Numbered from the stretch's first letter, positions 29,735 through 39,422 are shown. The stretch: DNA of 64,000 bases from Brevundimonas sp. (GCA_016742215.1 JACVCC010000001.1:62001-126000), one strand, 5' to 3'. Program-made: numbers and translations. Notes: generated by a model from the sequence alone, not told the origin.

Positions 29735-30454
29735 TCAGCGATCCCAGTCACCGACCGCCGCCTGCCACAGCGTCAGGGCGGTGGTCGCGGCCGTGTCGGC
29801 GCGCAGCACCCGCGGTCCCAGCGACACGGCGGTGGTGAAGGGCAGGGCGCGCAGCCGGTCGCGTTCCTCGAGCGTGAATCCGCCCTCCGGGCCGATCAGA
29901 ACGCCCCACGATCCGCCGCCCGCCGCCTGCACCGCGGCGATCGCCGGCGCTCCACCGGTCTCGTCGCAAAACATCAGCCGCCGTGAGTGATCCCAGCCGT
30001 CCAGCAGGGCGTCCAGCTTCTCCGGCTTGTCGACCGCCGGCACATCCATCCGCCCCGTCTGCTCGGCGCTTTCCTCGGCGATGGCGTCCAGCCGGTCGAG
30101 ACGCAGGTGCTGCGGCTGCGTCCGCGCGGTGGTCACCAGCCGGATGCGCGCCGCGCCCAGCTCGGTCGCCTTCTCCACCGCGAACTCCAGCGCCGCCTTC
30201 TTCACCGTGGCGATCAGCAGATGCACGTCCGGCGGCGTCACCTGCGCGCGGACCTGCTCCTCGGCCCGGAGAACCGCGCCCTTCTTCAGCACCTCGGCGA
30301 CGGCGCACCGCCACTCGCCGTCCCTGCCGTTGAACACCGCCAGCTCATCCCCGGCCTTCAACCGCATCACCTGCGTCAGATACCGCGACTGATCGAGCGT
30401 CGGCGCCAGGGCGGCGCCGGGGGCGAGGGGCTGGGGAATGTGCAATCTGACCAT
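29735..30454 (-). CDS. rsmE: 16S rRNA m3U1498 methyltransferase RsmE
   Basis: 239 residues from ATG (MVRLHIPQPLAPG), chosen over an in-frame ATG eight codons earlier because the family starts this way. N-terminal PUA-like part (SRYLTQVMRLKAGDELAVFNGRDGEW), then a SPOUT knot: LLIATVKKAALEFAVEKATELGA, LIGPEGGFTLEERDRL and SLGPRVLRADTAATTAL. It methylates N3 of U1498 in 16S rRNA. The repeat-bounded GIY-YIG unit lies 16 bases upstream of its start and could influence its promoter. Confidence 0.95.
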   Translation of the reverse strand: MVRLHIPQPLAPGAALAPTLDQSRYLTQVMRLKAGDELAVFNGRDGEWRCAVAEVLKKGAVLRAEEQVRAQVTPPDVHLLIATVKKAALEFAVEKATELGAARIRLVTTARTQPQHLRLDRLDAIAEESAEQTGRMDVPAVDKPEKLDALLDGWDHSRRLMFCDETGGAPAIAAVQAAGGGSWGVLIGPEGGFTLEERDRLRALPFTTAVSLGPRVLRADTAATTALTLWQAAVGDWDR

Positions 30455-30469
30455 GTGGATACCACGACT

Positions 30470-30501
30470 TCCGCTCATCCCCGCGAAAGCGGGGACCCAG
30501 T
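30470..30501 (+). repeat. Left 32-base terminal palindromic repeat
   Basis: Contains CCCCGC, GAAA, GCGGGG as a perfect stem-loop (30479-30494), flanked by TCATC and ACCCAG. Identical to the reverse complement of the right copy. Confidence 0.9.
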
Positions 30502-30508
30502 GAGAGCC

Positions 30509-30793
30509 TCATGTGAAGTCTGCGAAGAGATCGCGCCAGCCCGGGTTTACCCGTTCGATCAACTCCAACTTCCAGACCCGATTCCATTTCTTGATCTGAC
30601 GCTCGCGAACGAAGGCAGCATGACGCGTTGGGTGTCGCTCGTACCAGACGAGGATGCTGCATCCATAGCGGGCGGTGAAACCCGGGAAGCGCTTCTCTCG
30701 GTGCTGTCGCGTTCGGCTCAAGACCGAGTCGGTCGAGCCTGTGTAGAGCGTGCCGTTACGTTGGCTCGCCACGATGTAGGTGAAGAAGTCCAA
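30509..30793 (-). CDS. GIY-YIG nuclease superfamily protein (UPF0213-like)
   Basis: 94 residues from TTG, with GGGAGG eight bases upstream. The catalytic region is FTYIVASQRNGTLYTGSTDS (YIV and YTG standing for GIY and YIG), then RTRQHRE with Arg and His, and RHAAFVRERQIKKWNRVWKLELIERVNP with the acidic residue in the middle. The length and motif order are those of small stand-alone GIY-YIG proteins that are very common in alphaproteobacteria. The gene ends seven bases inside the left repeat. It may process the flanking palindromes as single-stranded or hairpin DNA, which is inference only. Confidence 0.88.
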   Translation of the reverse strand: MDFFTYIVASQRNGTLYTGSTDSVLSRTRQHREKRFPGFTARYGCSILVWYERHPTRHAAFVRERQIKKWNRVWKLELIERVNPGWRDLFADFT

Positions 30794-30813
30794 CCTCTGC
30801 GCCTCCCAACAGA

Positions 30814-30845
30814 ACTGGGTCCCCGCTTTCGCGGGGATGAGCGGA
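30814..30845 (-). repeat. Right 32-base terminal palindromic repeat
   Basis: Reverse complement of the left repeat with no mismatch, containing the same CCCCGC/GCGGGG stem (30821-30836). It lies between the GIY-YIG start and the acyl-CoA dehydrogenase stop. Confidence 0.9.
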
Positions 30846-30859
30846 TAGGTTGTATACGA

Positions 30860-32023
30860 TCACAGCGTCCGCGCGATCAGGACCTTCATGATCTCGTTCG
30901 TGCCGCCGTAGATGCGCTGGACGCGGGCGTCCTTGTACAGCTGGGCGATCGGGAACTCGTTCATGTAGCCGTAGCCGCCGTGCAGCTGCAGCATCTCGTC
31001 GATGACCTCGCCCTGGATGTCGGTGACCCAATACTTGGCCATCGAGGCGGTCGCGGCGTCCAGCTGGCCCTTCAGGTGCAGGCCCATGCAGTGGTCGACG
31101 AACACCTTGGCGACCGTCAGCTTGGTCTTCACCTCGGCCAGTTTGAACTGGGTGTTCTGGAAGTCGATGATCCGCTTGCCGAAGGCCTTGCGGTCCTTGA
31201 CGTAGGCCAGCGTCGACTCCAGCCCGCGCTCGGCCGCCGCGACGCCCTGGATGGCGATGTTCAGCCGCTCCTGCGGCAGTTGCTGCATCAGCTGGATGAA
31301 GCCCTGGCCCTCGCCGCCGCCGATGACGTTCTCCAGCGGCACCTTCACGTCGTTGAAGAACAGCTCGGAGGTATCGTTCGCCTCCATGCCGATCTTGTGC
31401 AGGTTCCGGCCGCGCTCGAAGCCGGCCGCGCCGTCGGTCTCCAGCACGATCAGGCTGGTGCCCTTGGCGCCCTCGGACGGATCGGTCTTGGCGACCACGA
31501 TGATGAAATTGGCCAGTTGGCCGTTGGTGATGAAGGTCTTGGAGCCGTTCAGGACGTAGTGGTCGCCCTGCTTGATGGCGGTGGTCTTCACGCCCTGCAG
31601 GTCAGAGCCGGCGCCCGGCTCGGTCATGGCGATGGCGCCGACCAGTTCGCCCGACTGCAGTCGGGGCAGCCAGCGCTCTTTCTGCTCCTGCGTGCCGTAG
31701 TGCCAGACATAGGGCATGACGATCGCATTGTGCAGCGAGATGCCGAAGTGGTCCGCGCCCTTCCAGCCCAGCTGGCGCATCAGCACGACCTCGTGGCGAT
31801 AGTCGCCGCCGAAGCCGCCGTCCTCTTCCGGCTGCGACAGGCCCAGCAGGCCCGCCGCCCCGGCGTCGTTCCACAGCGAGCGCGGCACCGACGAGTCGGC
31901 GATCCACTGCTGCATCTTCTCCAGCGGCGCGTGCTCGTCGATCCATTTGGCGACGCTGTCCGAGAAGAGGGTGATCTCCTCATCCTGCATGAAGTCGGGA
32001 TCGGGGCTGTTGAGGACGTTCAT
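30860..32023 (-). CDS. Acyl-CoA dehydrogenase
   Basis: 387 residues. FAD-binding and dehydrogenase blocks are AMTEPGAGSDLQGVKTTA, YVLNGSKTFITNGQLANF and QLHGGYGYMNEFPIAQLYKDARVQRIYGGTNEI. The position that carries the base Glu in medium-chain enzymes is Gly (IYGGTNE), as in the isovaleryl/long-chain-like subgroup, where another Glu serves. It would oxidise an acyl-CoA to enoyl-CoA, passing electrons to ETF. It is downstream of the larger acyl-CoA dehydrogenase by 19 bases and of merR, so probably one operon. Confidence 0.94.
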   Translation of the reverse strand: MNVLNSPDPDFMQDEEITLFSDSVAKWIDEHAPLEKMQQWIADSSVPRSLWNDAGAAGLLGLSQPEEDGGFGGDYRHEVVLMRQLGWKGADHFGISLHNAIVMPYVWHYGTQEQKERWLPRLQSGELVGAIAMTEPGAGSDLQGVKTTAIKQGDHYVLNGSKTFITNGQLANFIIVVAKTDPSEGAKGTSLIVLETDGAAGFERGRNLHKIGMEANDTSELFFNDVKVPLENVIGGGEGQGFIQLMQQLPQERLNIAIQGVAAAERGLESTLAYVKDRKAFGKRIIDFQNTQFKLAEVKTKLTVAKVFVDHCMGLHLKGQLDAATASMAKYWVTDIQGEVIDEMLQLHGGYGYMNEFPIAQLYKDARVQRIYGGTNEIMKVLIARTL

Positions 32024-32042
32024 TGGATCACCGTCATCCAGA

Positions 32043-33827
<1,785 letters not shown>

Positions 33828-33829
33828 GG

Positions 33830-34315
33830 TCAGGCTCTCGCTTTGAAGGGCTGGTAGTGGTGGTCGGTGTTGAGGCGGGCCTTCATCAGGCTCGCGTATT
33901 CCTCGGCGCCGGGGAGCAGGTCGGGGCGGTGCTCGCCCAGCTTCTCCTCCATCCAGCGGCAGGCCTCCTCGGCCGTCTCGATCGCGCCCTCGATGTCCTC
34001 GAGCTGCTGCTTCAGCGCGGCGATCTGGGCGCGGTGCTGGCGCAGGGCCACGGCCATCTGGTGGGCGTTGTGATCCTTGCGGTCGTACAGATCCAGCATC
34101 GACTGGATCTCCTGCAGGCTGAAGCCGATGCGGCGGCCTCGGAGGATCAGCTTCAGCCTGGCGCGGTCGCGCGCGTCATAGACGCGGGTCTGACCCTTGC
34201 GCGCGGGATTGAGCAGCCCCTTGTCCTCGTAGAAGCGCAGGGCGCGGGCCGTCGCTCCGAACTCTCGGCAGAGCTGGCGGATCGAATAGGTGCGGTGATC
34301 GTCGGCGGTCGCCAT
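33830..34315 (-). CDS. MerR-family regulator (LiuR-like)
   Basis: 161 residues. The winged helix is YSIRQLCREFGATARALRFYEDKGLLNPARKGQTRVYDARDRARL, in which the second wing is clear. A long coiled coil follows (about 85-125, AVALRQHRAQIAALKQQLEDIE), with one Cys in EEACRWMEEKLG. No metal-site Cys cluster. Members next to acyl-CoA dehydrogenases often regulate branched-chain amino acid or fatty-acid catabolism (LiuR/PsrA-like role). It is the first gene of the dehydrogenase operon. Confidence 0.88.
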   Translation of the reverse strand: MATADDHRTYSIRQLCREFGATARALRFYEDKGLLNPARKGQTRVYDARDRARLKLILRGRRIGFSLQEIQSMLDLYDRKDHNAHQMAVALRQHRAQIAALKQQLEDIEGAIETAEEACRWMEEKLGEHRPDLLPGAEEYASLMKARLNTDHHYQPFKARA

Positions 34316-34379
34316 GACCGCACCTTATGTCGAAGTTGACGCGGACGTAAAGGGAAGGTTTCGAGGCGCGCATACGAAA

Positions 34380-34408
34380 ACGGCCGCGGGGCGAAACCCT
34401 GCGGCCGT
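34380..34408 (-). terminator. Rho-independent terminator of the DoxX gene
   Basis: ACGGCCGCGGGG pairs with CCCTGCGGCCGT around a CGAAA loop, with one G-T pair. Read on the minus strand it is followed by TTTTC. It lies 23 bases after the DoxX stop codon and before the merR promoter region. Confidence 0.8.
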
Positions 34409-34431
34409 CGTTTGATCGATTGTCGGTAGCC

Positions 34432-34854
34432 CTACCGTACCTCACGCGCCCGGAACCACAGCACAGGCGCGGTCATGGCGATCAGGATCGCATTGGTGAT
34501 CGCCGGGCCGACGTCCAGGCCGGTGAGGTGAACCAGCAGCATGACGCTCTCCAGCGCCAGCAAGCCCGCGGCGGCCATGACCAGCAGCGGGCGGCCGTGC
34601 TTCCACGACGCCAGCGGGGCCAGCAGCAGGATCGCCAGCACGATCTCGGCGACGCCGAGGCCGCGCACGAAATTCTCCGCGACCAGCGCCGGCCAGCGCA
34701 TCAGGTCCACCAGATTGGCGAACGGCTCGGTCAGCTTGGCGTAGCCGGCGGCGACGAAGAACATCGTCAGCCAGCCCTGCAGCGTCCACAGGGTCAGGTT
34801 GCGGTAGCTCGCATTCAGCCGCGAGCGGGCCGGGGTGAGGATATGAGAAGCCAT
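34432..34854 (-). CDS. DoxX-family membrane protein
   Basis: 140 residues from ATG (MASHILTPARSRLNASY). Four transmembrane helices (about 22-42, 58-78, 82-102, 110-130) with GWLTMFFVAAGYAKLTEPFANL and RGLGVAEIVLAILLL, the DoxX/SURF4-like arrangement. An in-frame ATG at 35064 has AGGAG before it but adds 70 residues with A/T-rich, non-native codon choice, so the shorter start is preferred. Function in thiol or quinone metabolism is suggested for the family but unproven. Confidence 0.82.
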   Translation of the reverse strand: MASHILTPARSRLNASYRNLTLWTLQGWLTMFFVAAGYAKLTEPFANLVDLMRWPALVAENFVRGLGVAEIVLAILLLAPLASWKHGRPLLVMAAAGLLALESVMLLVHLTGLDVGPAITNAILIAMTAPVLWFRAREVR

Positions 34855-35153
34855 TGTCGATGACGTCCGGGGAGGAGCGTTCTTTTGATTTGTAACAGCA
34901 GCGAGATCGGTTTCCGGTTGGCGTTCCGCAAGGGGCGCAAGCGCGGCTGTAACCATCCGTGACTGAACAGTGACACGCGACTTCGACCCAAGCGTGGCCG
35001 TATTCATAAATCGCTGTAATGCAGCAGGCCTTGCAGCGGCGTTAAGCGCGGTCGGGCACGGCATGGCGGGGCTCTCCTGATCGACGCCGGAGCGACCGCC
35101 CCGATGTCGTCAGATCTACCGCCACCCTGCTGCCAACCTGATGTCAGCAGTGA
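34855..35153. other. Intergenic region upstream of DoxX
   Basis: About 300 bases with lower GC than the genes and no convincing gene on either strand. It holds the likely DoxX promoter/leader and, near 35048, AGGAG preceding an ATG that extends the DoxX frame. GTAACAG and CTGTAATGCAGCAG-like short dyads are present but not assigned. Confidence 0.5.
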
Positions 35154-35390
35154 TCAGGTATCGCCATCGTCTGCGCTCTCCTGCGGGCCGGGGGCATAGA
35201 CCATCAGGTCCCCGGGCTGGCAGTCGAGGGCCCGGCACAGGGCGTCGAGCGTGCTGAATCGGACGGCGCGCGCCTTGCCGGTCTTCAGTATCGACAGATT
35301 GGCGAGCGTGACCCCGACCCTGTCGCTCAGTTCGGTCAGGGACATGCGGCGTTCGAGCAGAAGGCGATCAAGCTGGACGAGAATGGCCAT
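35154..35390 (-). CDS. Small XRE-family regulator (YozG-like)
   Basis: 78 residues, essentially one helix-turn-helix: LDRLLLERRMSLTELSDRVGVTLANLSILKTGKARAVRFSTLDALCRALDCQPGDLM. This is the Cro/C1 type typical of the short regulators paired with DUF2975 membrane proteins. It follows the DUF2975 gene by nine bases on the same strand. A 28-base palindrome upstream of the pair is the likely binding site. Confidence 0.9.
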   Translation of the reverse strand: MAILVQLDRLLLERRMSLTELSDRVGVTLANLSILKTGKARAVRFSTLDALCRALDCQPGDLMVYAPGPQESADDGDT

Positions 35391-35399
35391 GGGTGCGGC

Positions 35400-35921
35400 T
35401 CACACCGTCATCTGCTGTTCGTCGCGCATCCTGGCGCCCTGCCGGAAGACCTCGGCCAGCATGAAGACGATCAGGATGGACAGCCAAGCGCCGAGGTCGA
35501 TCTCGTATTCCAGGCCGTCGATGATGCCGCGCGGGACGAAGCGGGCCAGAACTGCGGCGCTGATTTCGATGCCGATCAGGCCGACGCCGATACCCTGAAG
35601 CCGCCCGACATTGGCACGCTCGAAAGCGTCGCCCTGATTCACCGCCAGAAACATCCGGCGCAGGCGGTTCAGGATCCACCAGGTGCTGAGGCTGGCGATA
35701 AACGCCGCCAGGAAGCTGGCGCGTTCGTTCAACAGCAGCGGGCGCAGGCCGCTGTCGCTGTCCGCCAGACCGTTCATGAAGCCGACGGCGAAGTCGGGCA
35801 CGATCAGCGTCGTCAGAAGAAGCAGGCCGGTCGCGATCACCCCGACGGTGACGAAGATGTTCACGAACCCCAGAACCCAGCGCAGTGCGCTGGCGACGGA
35901 ACGACGTCCGATCAGTTTCAT
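35400..35921 (-). CDS. DUF2975 membrane protein
   Basis: 173 residues from ATG (MKLIGRRSVASALRW) with GAGGAG nine bases before; a 12-codon upstream extension is possible but unnecessary. Four transmembrane helices (about 15-40, 65-85, 105-130, 140-160) and the LNRLRRMFLAVNQGDAFERANVGRLQGIG loop between helices two and three, which is the DUF2975 hallmark. The cassette DUF2975-XRE is widespread; the role is unknown. Confidence 0.88.
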   Translation of the reverse strand: MKLIGRRSVASALRWVLGFVNIFVTVGVIATGLLLLTTLIVPDFAVGFMNGLADSDSGLRPLLLNERASFLAAFIASLSTWWILNRLRRMFLAVNQGDAFERANVGRLQGIGVGLIGIEISAAVLARFVPRGIIDGLEYEIDLGAWLSILIVFMLAEVFRQGARMRDEQQMTV

Positions 35922-35960
35922 CCCGAAATCTCCTCTTGCCGCCCTCCGCGGCTCCATTCC

Positions 35961-35988
35961 GATATTCGATATGTGCGCATCGAATATC
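35961..35988. promoter_or_regulatory. 28-base palindrome upstream of the DUF2975-XRE pair
   Basis: Perfect ten-base arms GATATTCGAT and ATCGAATATC are separated by eight bases (35971-35978). It begins 40 bases upstream of the DUF2975 ATG. The A/T-rich arms stand out from the surrounding GC-rich sequence. Most likely an operator for the adjacent XRE protein. Confidence 0.7.
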
Positions 35989-36032
35989 GATCAAGAGATT
36001 TATTGATAGTCGAGATGAAACCTTCGTAACCT

Positions 36033-37478
36033 TCAGCGCAGCGCGCGACGGACAGCGTCGATGCGGGCCAACTTGGACCGGAACGGCTCCCAGTCGTCGT
36101 CGGTATCGATGGCGGCCCAGATCGTCTCGACCTCGTCGATCAGCATTTCCTCCGGCTCCGGTCGGGCGAAGATCGGCGCCTCCAGCCGCTCGGGGCGGTC
36201 CGGTTCGTGCTCGAACAGGGCGAAACGGAAGTCGGCGAAGGTCTTGCTCTGGTAGAGGGCCGCTCGTGGCCCCGACAGCGCCCGGGCCGACGAGGCGAAG
36301 CCGGCGAACCAGTCAAAGAACAGCGGCTCCCAGCGCATGGCCTCGCCGCCCTCGCGCAGCAGGGCAAGGCTCGAGTCCAGCAGGCGCTGATCGGCTGCCT
36401 CGCCCAGGCTCTTAACGCCCAGCCGGTTCAGGAAGGCGGCCCGTAGATGGCGGATGTATGCCGGTCCGAAGCCGTTCAGCGCATCAGTCAGCGGGTCGGC
36501 GTCGGCGACCAGCTTCAGCGCCCCGCCCAGCTGGGTCAGGGCCCAGAACACCGCCTCGGGCTGGCGCGCGAAGGCGTACAGACCGGTTTGATCGAAGTAG
36601 GCGGCCGTGAACCCCGGCTCGTAGGACGGCAGGAATCGCCACGGGCCGTAGTCGAAGCTCTCGCCGGTGACGTTCAGATTGTCGGTGTTCAGCACCCCGT
36701 GCACGAAGCCCGCGGCGACCCATCGGGCGGTCAGCCGCGCCGACGCCTCGACGACGGCGGTCAGGAAACCGGGGACGTCTCCGGCCGCGACCCCGGGGTG
36801 GTAGAGGGCGCGGGAATGCTCGATCAGGGTCTCCACCATGTCCGCACGCCGGAAAAAGGCCGCGCGCTGGAAGGTGCCGAAACGGATGTGGCTGTGCGAC
36901 AGCCGCACCAGCACGGCCGAACGGGTGGGGGAGGGCTCGTCGCCCCGCTCCAGCGCCTCGCCCGTCTCGATCAGGCTGAAGGCGCGGCTGGTCGGCACGC
37001 CCAGGGCCTCAAGCATGTCCGCCGCCAGCACCTCACGGACTCCGCCCTTCAGCGTCAGCCGACCGTCGGCCGTCCGCGACCATGGCGTCGTGCCGGATCC
37101 CTTTGTTCCGAGATCAAGCAAGCGTCCTTCACTTGCGCTATCGCTCGCGACGCGGTCGCTCGCTGCTTGAGCGCGTTCCCGAAGCTGCGCCGCGAGGAAG
37201 CCGCGCCCGTCGCCAAGGTCCGGATTGTAGGTTCGGAACTGATGCCCGTGATAGCGCATGGCCACCGGGCCGGGCTGGCCCGGCAGGGGCTCGAAGCGAC
37301 CAAAGTGGGCGATCCACTCGTCGTCCGTCAGAGCGTTCAGCCCGACAGTCGCCGCCGCCCGATCATTGCGGAAGCGCAGGATGGTCTGCGGAAATGTCGC
37401 CGCCTCGACGGCGTCTCCATACTCGTCGCCCAGCAGGGCGAAGCGGGGCGTGGGGCGATAGTCGGGGGATAGCGGCAT
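36033..37478 (-). CDS. selO: SelO/YdiU pseudokinase (protein adenylyltransferase) with an in-frame repeat insertion
   Basis: 481 residues from ATG (MPLSPDYRPTPRFALL); an upstream GTG would add 16. SelO blocks are MRYHGHQFRTYNPDLGDGRGF, LDLGTKGSGTTPWSRTADGR, GGVREVLAADMLEALGVPTSRAF, FVHGVLNTDNLNVTGESFDYGPW. It transfers AMP from ATP to Ser/Thr/Tyr of proteins; the fold is kinase-like. Between AQLR and GRLLDLG, residues 101-118 (ERAQAASDRVASDSASEG) replace what is normally only a few residues. That insert is coded by the 41-base repeat also found before vsr. Reading frame is kept, so the protein is probably functional with a surface-loop insert. Confidence 0.93.
   Translation of the reverse strand: MPLSPDYRPTPRFALLGDEYGDAVEAATFPQTILRFRNDRAAATVGLNALTDDEWIAHFGRFEPLPGQPGPVAMRYHGHQFRTYNPDLGDGRGFLAAQLRERAQAASDRVASDSASEGRLLDLGTKGSGTTPWSRTADGRLTLKGGVREVLAADMLEALGVPTSRAFSLIETGEALERGDEPSPTRSAVLVRLSHSHIRFGTFQRAAFFRRADMVETLIEHSRALYHPGVAAGDVPGFLTAVVEASARLTARWVAAGFVHGVLNTDNLNVTGESFDYGPWRFLPSYEPGFTAAYFDQTGLYAFARQPEAVFWALTQLGGALKLVADADPLTDALNGFGPAYIRHLRAAFLNRLGVKSLGEAADQRLLDSSLALLREGGEAMRWEPLFFDWFAGFASSARALSGPRAALYQSKTFADFRFALFEHEPDRPERLEAPIFARPEPEEMLIDEVETIWAAIDTDDDWEPFRSKLARIDAVRRALR
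37135..37175. repeat. 41-base dispersed repeat, copy B (inside selO)
   Basis: This copy differs from the intergenic copy at 18235-18275 by four transitions. It codes for SelO residues 102-115. Length plus flanks is compatible with an in-frame insertion of about 45-54 bases. Confidence 0.8.
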
Positions 37479-37537
37479 CGGGTGCAGTTGCGCGTCGCCG
37501 CCGCGTTTCGCAAGGTCCGCGCGCACAGGAGGCCTCC

Positions 37538-37870
37538 ATGCTGATGTTCGTCGCCCGGGGTTCGTCGCTCGCCGTTGCCGTCGGCACGGTCATTCCGGTC
37601 ATCACCGGCGCGATGGCGGATCCCGCCTTCGTCGTCCCGGACGTTCTGCTGGCGGTCCTTCTCGTTGTCGGCGCACTGCTGCCGGATCGGTTCGCGCGGC
37701 CGATGCTGCGGGCGGGCAATCTCTACGCGCTCGGCGTGTTCAGCGTCGCCCTGTTCGGCCAGCTCGCGGCCGTGGGCGGGGCGACGCCGATGTTGGCCCT
37801 GGCGATGGTCGCCGCAGGGCTCAATCTCGTCCTGCTCGGGTTGAACCCTGAGGCTTCGCGGGTATTGTAA
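37538..37870 (+). CDS. Hypothetical small membrane protein
   Basis: 110 residues from ATG with AGGAGG five bases before it, so the start is firm. Four hydrophobic segments (about 8-25, 32-48, 60-78, 85-103) leave very short loops; there are no motifs I recognise. The frame is open far upstream but antisense to selO. It is divergent from selO (60 bases between starts) and precedes nhaA by 114 bases. Confidence 0.75.
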   Translation: MLMFVARGSSLAVAVGTVIPVITGAMADPAFVVPDVLLAVLLVVGALLPDRFARPMLRAGNLYALGVFSVALFGQLAAVGGATPMLALAMVAAGLNLVLLGLNPEASRVL

Positions 37871-37984
37871 AGGCAGACATCAGGTCGGGTCCGTCCCGGC
37901 CAGGCCGGCGCGTTTGCGAACCCGGTCCGGCGTCCGTCGATAACCTGGCGCCACGACCCTATCCGAAACCATCCGGAGAATGCC

Positions 37985-39172
37985 GTGGCCCGCAAGTTCA
38001 CGCTCGACTTCCTCAAGACCGAAACCGCCTCGGGCGCCGCGCTCGGCGTCGCCGCCGTGGCGGCGCTGCTGGTCGCCAACTCGGCGTGGGGGCCAGCCTA
38101 TTTCTCATGGCTGAAGAGCGAGCATGTGCTGCAGGTCGGGCCGCTTCTGCTCGAGATGACGATCTCCGACTGGATCAAGGAAGGCCTGATGGCCCTCTTC
38201 TTCCTCGTCGTCGGTCTGGAGATCAAATACGAGATTCTGCGCGGCGAACTCAGCGATCCGAAGAAGCTGGCCACGCCGATCATCGCCGCCGCCGGGGGCA
38301 TGATCGCTCCGGCGCTTGTCTATCTGGGCATATCGGGAGCGTTCGGCGGGCCCCATCAGGGCTGGCCCATTCCGCTGGCGACCGACATCGCCTTCGCCCT
38401 GGCCGTCTTCGCCGTCGCCGCGCGCAATCTGCCCTCGTCGCTGCGCGTCTTCCTGCTGACACTGGCCATCGTCGACGACCTCGGCGCCATCGCCCTGATC
38501 GCCATCCTCTTCTCCAGCGGCGTCCAGCTCATGCCGTTGCTCGGCGTGGCGGCGCTCCTGATCGCCGGCGGCGTCGCCGCCCGCTTCCGCAAGGTCCCTT
38601 CGCCCTTCTGGGTGCTCGGCTTCGCCCTGGTGTGGTGGCTGACGGTGCAGGCCGGCCTGTCGACCTCCCTGACCGCCGTCGCCTTCGCCTGCATCGTGCC
38701 GGTGAATGCGCGCAAGGAAGACGGCCAGAGCCCGCTCAAGGAGGCGATGCACGATCTGCACCCCTACGTCTCGTGGCTGGTCCTGCCGCTGTTCGCCTTC
38801 GCCAAGGCCGGCGTCAGCTTCGCGGGCCTGTCGTTCGAGCAGGCGACCGCGCCTCTGGTCATCGGCATCGCCCTGGGTCTGTTCCTCGGCAAGCAGATCG
38901 GCGTCTTCGGCGCCGCCTGGCTGGCCTCCACCCTGAAGATCGGTCGCAAGCCCTCCGGCTCGACCTGGCTCGAGCTCTACGGCGTCAGCCTGCTGTGCGG
39001 CATCGGCTTCACCATGAGCCTGTTCATCGGCGTGCTGGCCTTCCCGGGCGCGATCGACTCTCCGGAGCAGGTCGAGGTGAAGCTCGGCGTGCTCGGCGGC
39101 TCCCTGCTGTCCGCACTCGCCGCCGGGGCGATTCTTGGCGTCGCAGCCGCGCGTCGCAAGAAATTCGCCTAA
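37985..39172 (+). CDS. nhaA: Na+/H+ antiporter NhaA
   Basis: 395 residues from GTG with GGAG ten bases upstream. Eleven or twelve transmembrane helices. The antiport signature ATDIAFALAVFAVAARNLP and TLAIVDDLGAIALIAILF hold the paired Asp residues (Asp163/164 in E. coli). It exchanges two protons for one sodium ion across the inner membrane at alkaline pH. The C-terminal YGVSLLCGIGFTMSLFIG block is also conserved. Probably monocistronic. Confidence 0.96.
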   Translation: MARKFTLDFLKTETASGAALGVAAVAALLVANSAWGPAYFSWLKSEHVLQVGPLLLEMTISDWIKEGLMALFFLVVGLEIKYEILRGELSDPKKLATPIIAAAGGMIAPALVYLGISGAFGGPHQGWPIPLATDIAFALAVFAVAARNLPSSLRVFLLTLAIVDDLGAIALIAILFSSGVQLMPLLGVAALLIAGGVAARFRKVPSPFWVLGFALVWWLTVQAGLSTSLTAVAFACIVPVNARKEDGQSPLKEAMHDLHPYVSWLVLPLFAFAKAGVSFAGLSFEQATAPLVIGIALGLFLGKQIGVFGAAWLASTLKIGRKPSGSTWLELYGVSLLCGIGFTMSLFIGVLAFPGAIDSPEQVEVKLGVLGGSLLSALAAGAILGVAAARRKKFA

Positions 39173-39335
39173 CGCGCTACGGATACTCGCACGTGCGAAG
39201 CAAATATTGACCTAGCGTCAGCGGTTTCTGTCGCTTTTGCGTCACAGTTTGGTTCACCTTCCTGTCAATTGAGACGCGAAGGTGTCGCGCTTCTTGTCGC
39301 TGACAGGCCCCTGAGTTACCCAAATTACTGGAATT

Positions 39336-39357
39336 CCGCCCTCCACGTAGAGGGCGG
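39336..39357 (+). promoter_or_regulatory. Hairpin in the 5' leader of the first tandem receptor
   Basis: Perfect eight-base arms CCGCCCTC / GAGGGCGG with a six-base loop, 66 bases upstream of the receptor ATG. It may be the end of nhaA transcription, although there is no T-run, or a leader structure. Upstream (39187-39198) is also the perfect palindrome TCGCACGTGCGA. Confidence 0.35.
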
Positions 39358-39422
39358 ACCAAGGGATCAGGAAACGCCGCGGCTTCGCAGAGATGCAGCC
39401 CGGCCTACGTCGGGAGCCGTGC

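Larger units (their letters stand above)
30470..30845. mobile_element. Candidate 376-bp unit: GIY-YIG gene between perfect inverted repeats
   Basis: Perfect 32-base inverted repeats at 30470-30501 and 30814-30845 enclose only the GIY-YIG gene. Each repeat contains the internal palindrome CCCCGCGAAAGCGGGG. The right repeat stops 15 bases before the acyl-CoA dehydrogenase stop codon, and the left begins 16 bases upstream of the rsmE start. The arrangement resembles REP/REPIN-type or MITE-like units. Mobility is inferred; no target duplication was identified. Confidence 0.6.

Noticed and set aside
34855..35064. Longer DoxX start at 35064 with AGGAG
   Set aside because: The added 70 residues have codon choice unlike genes here and no homologous character; possible but less likely than the ATG at 34854.
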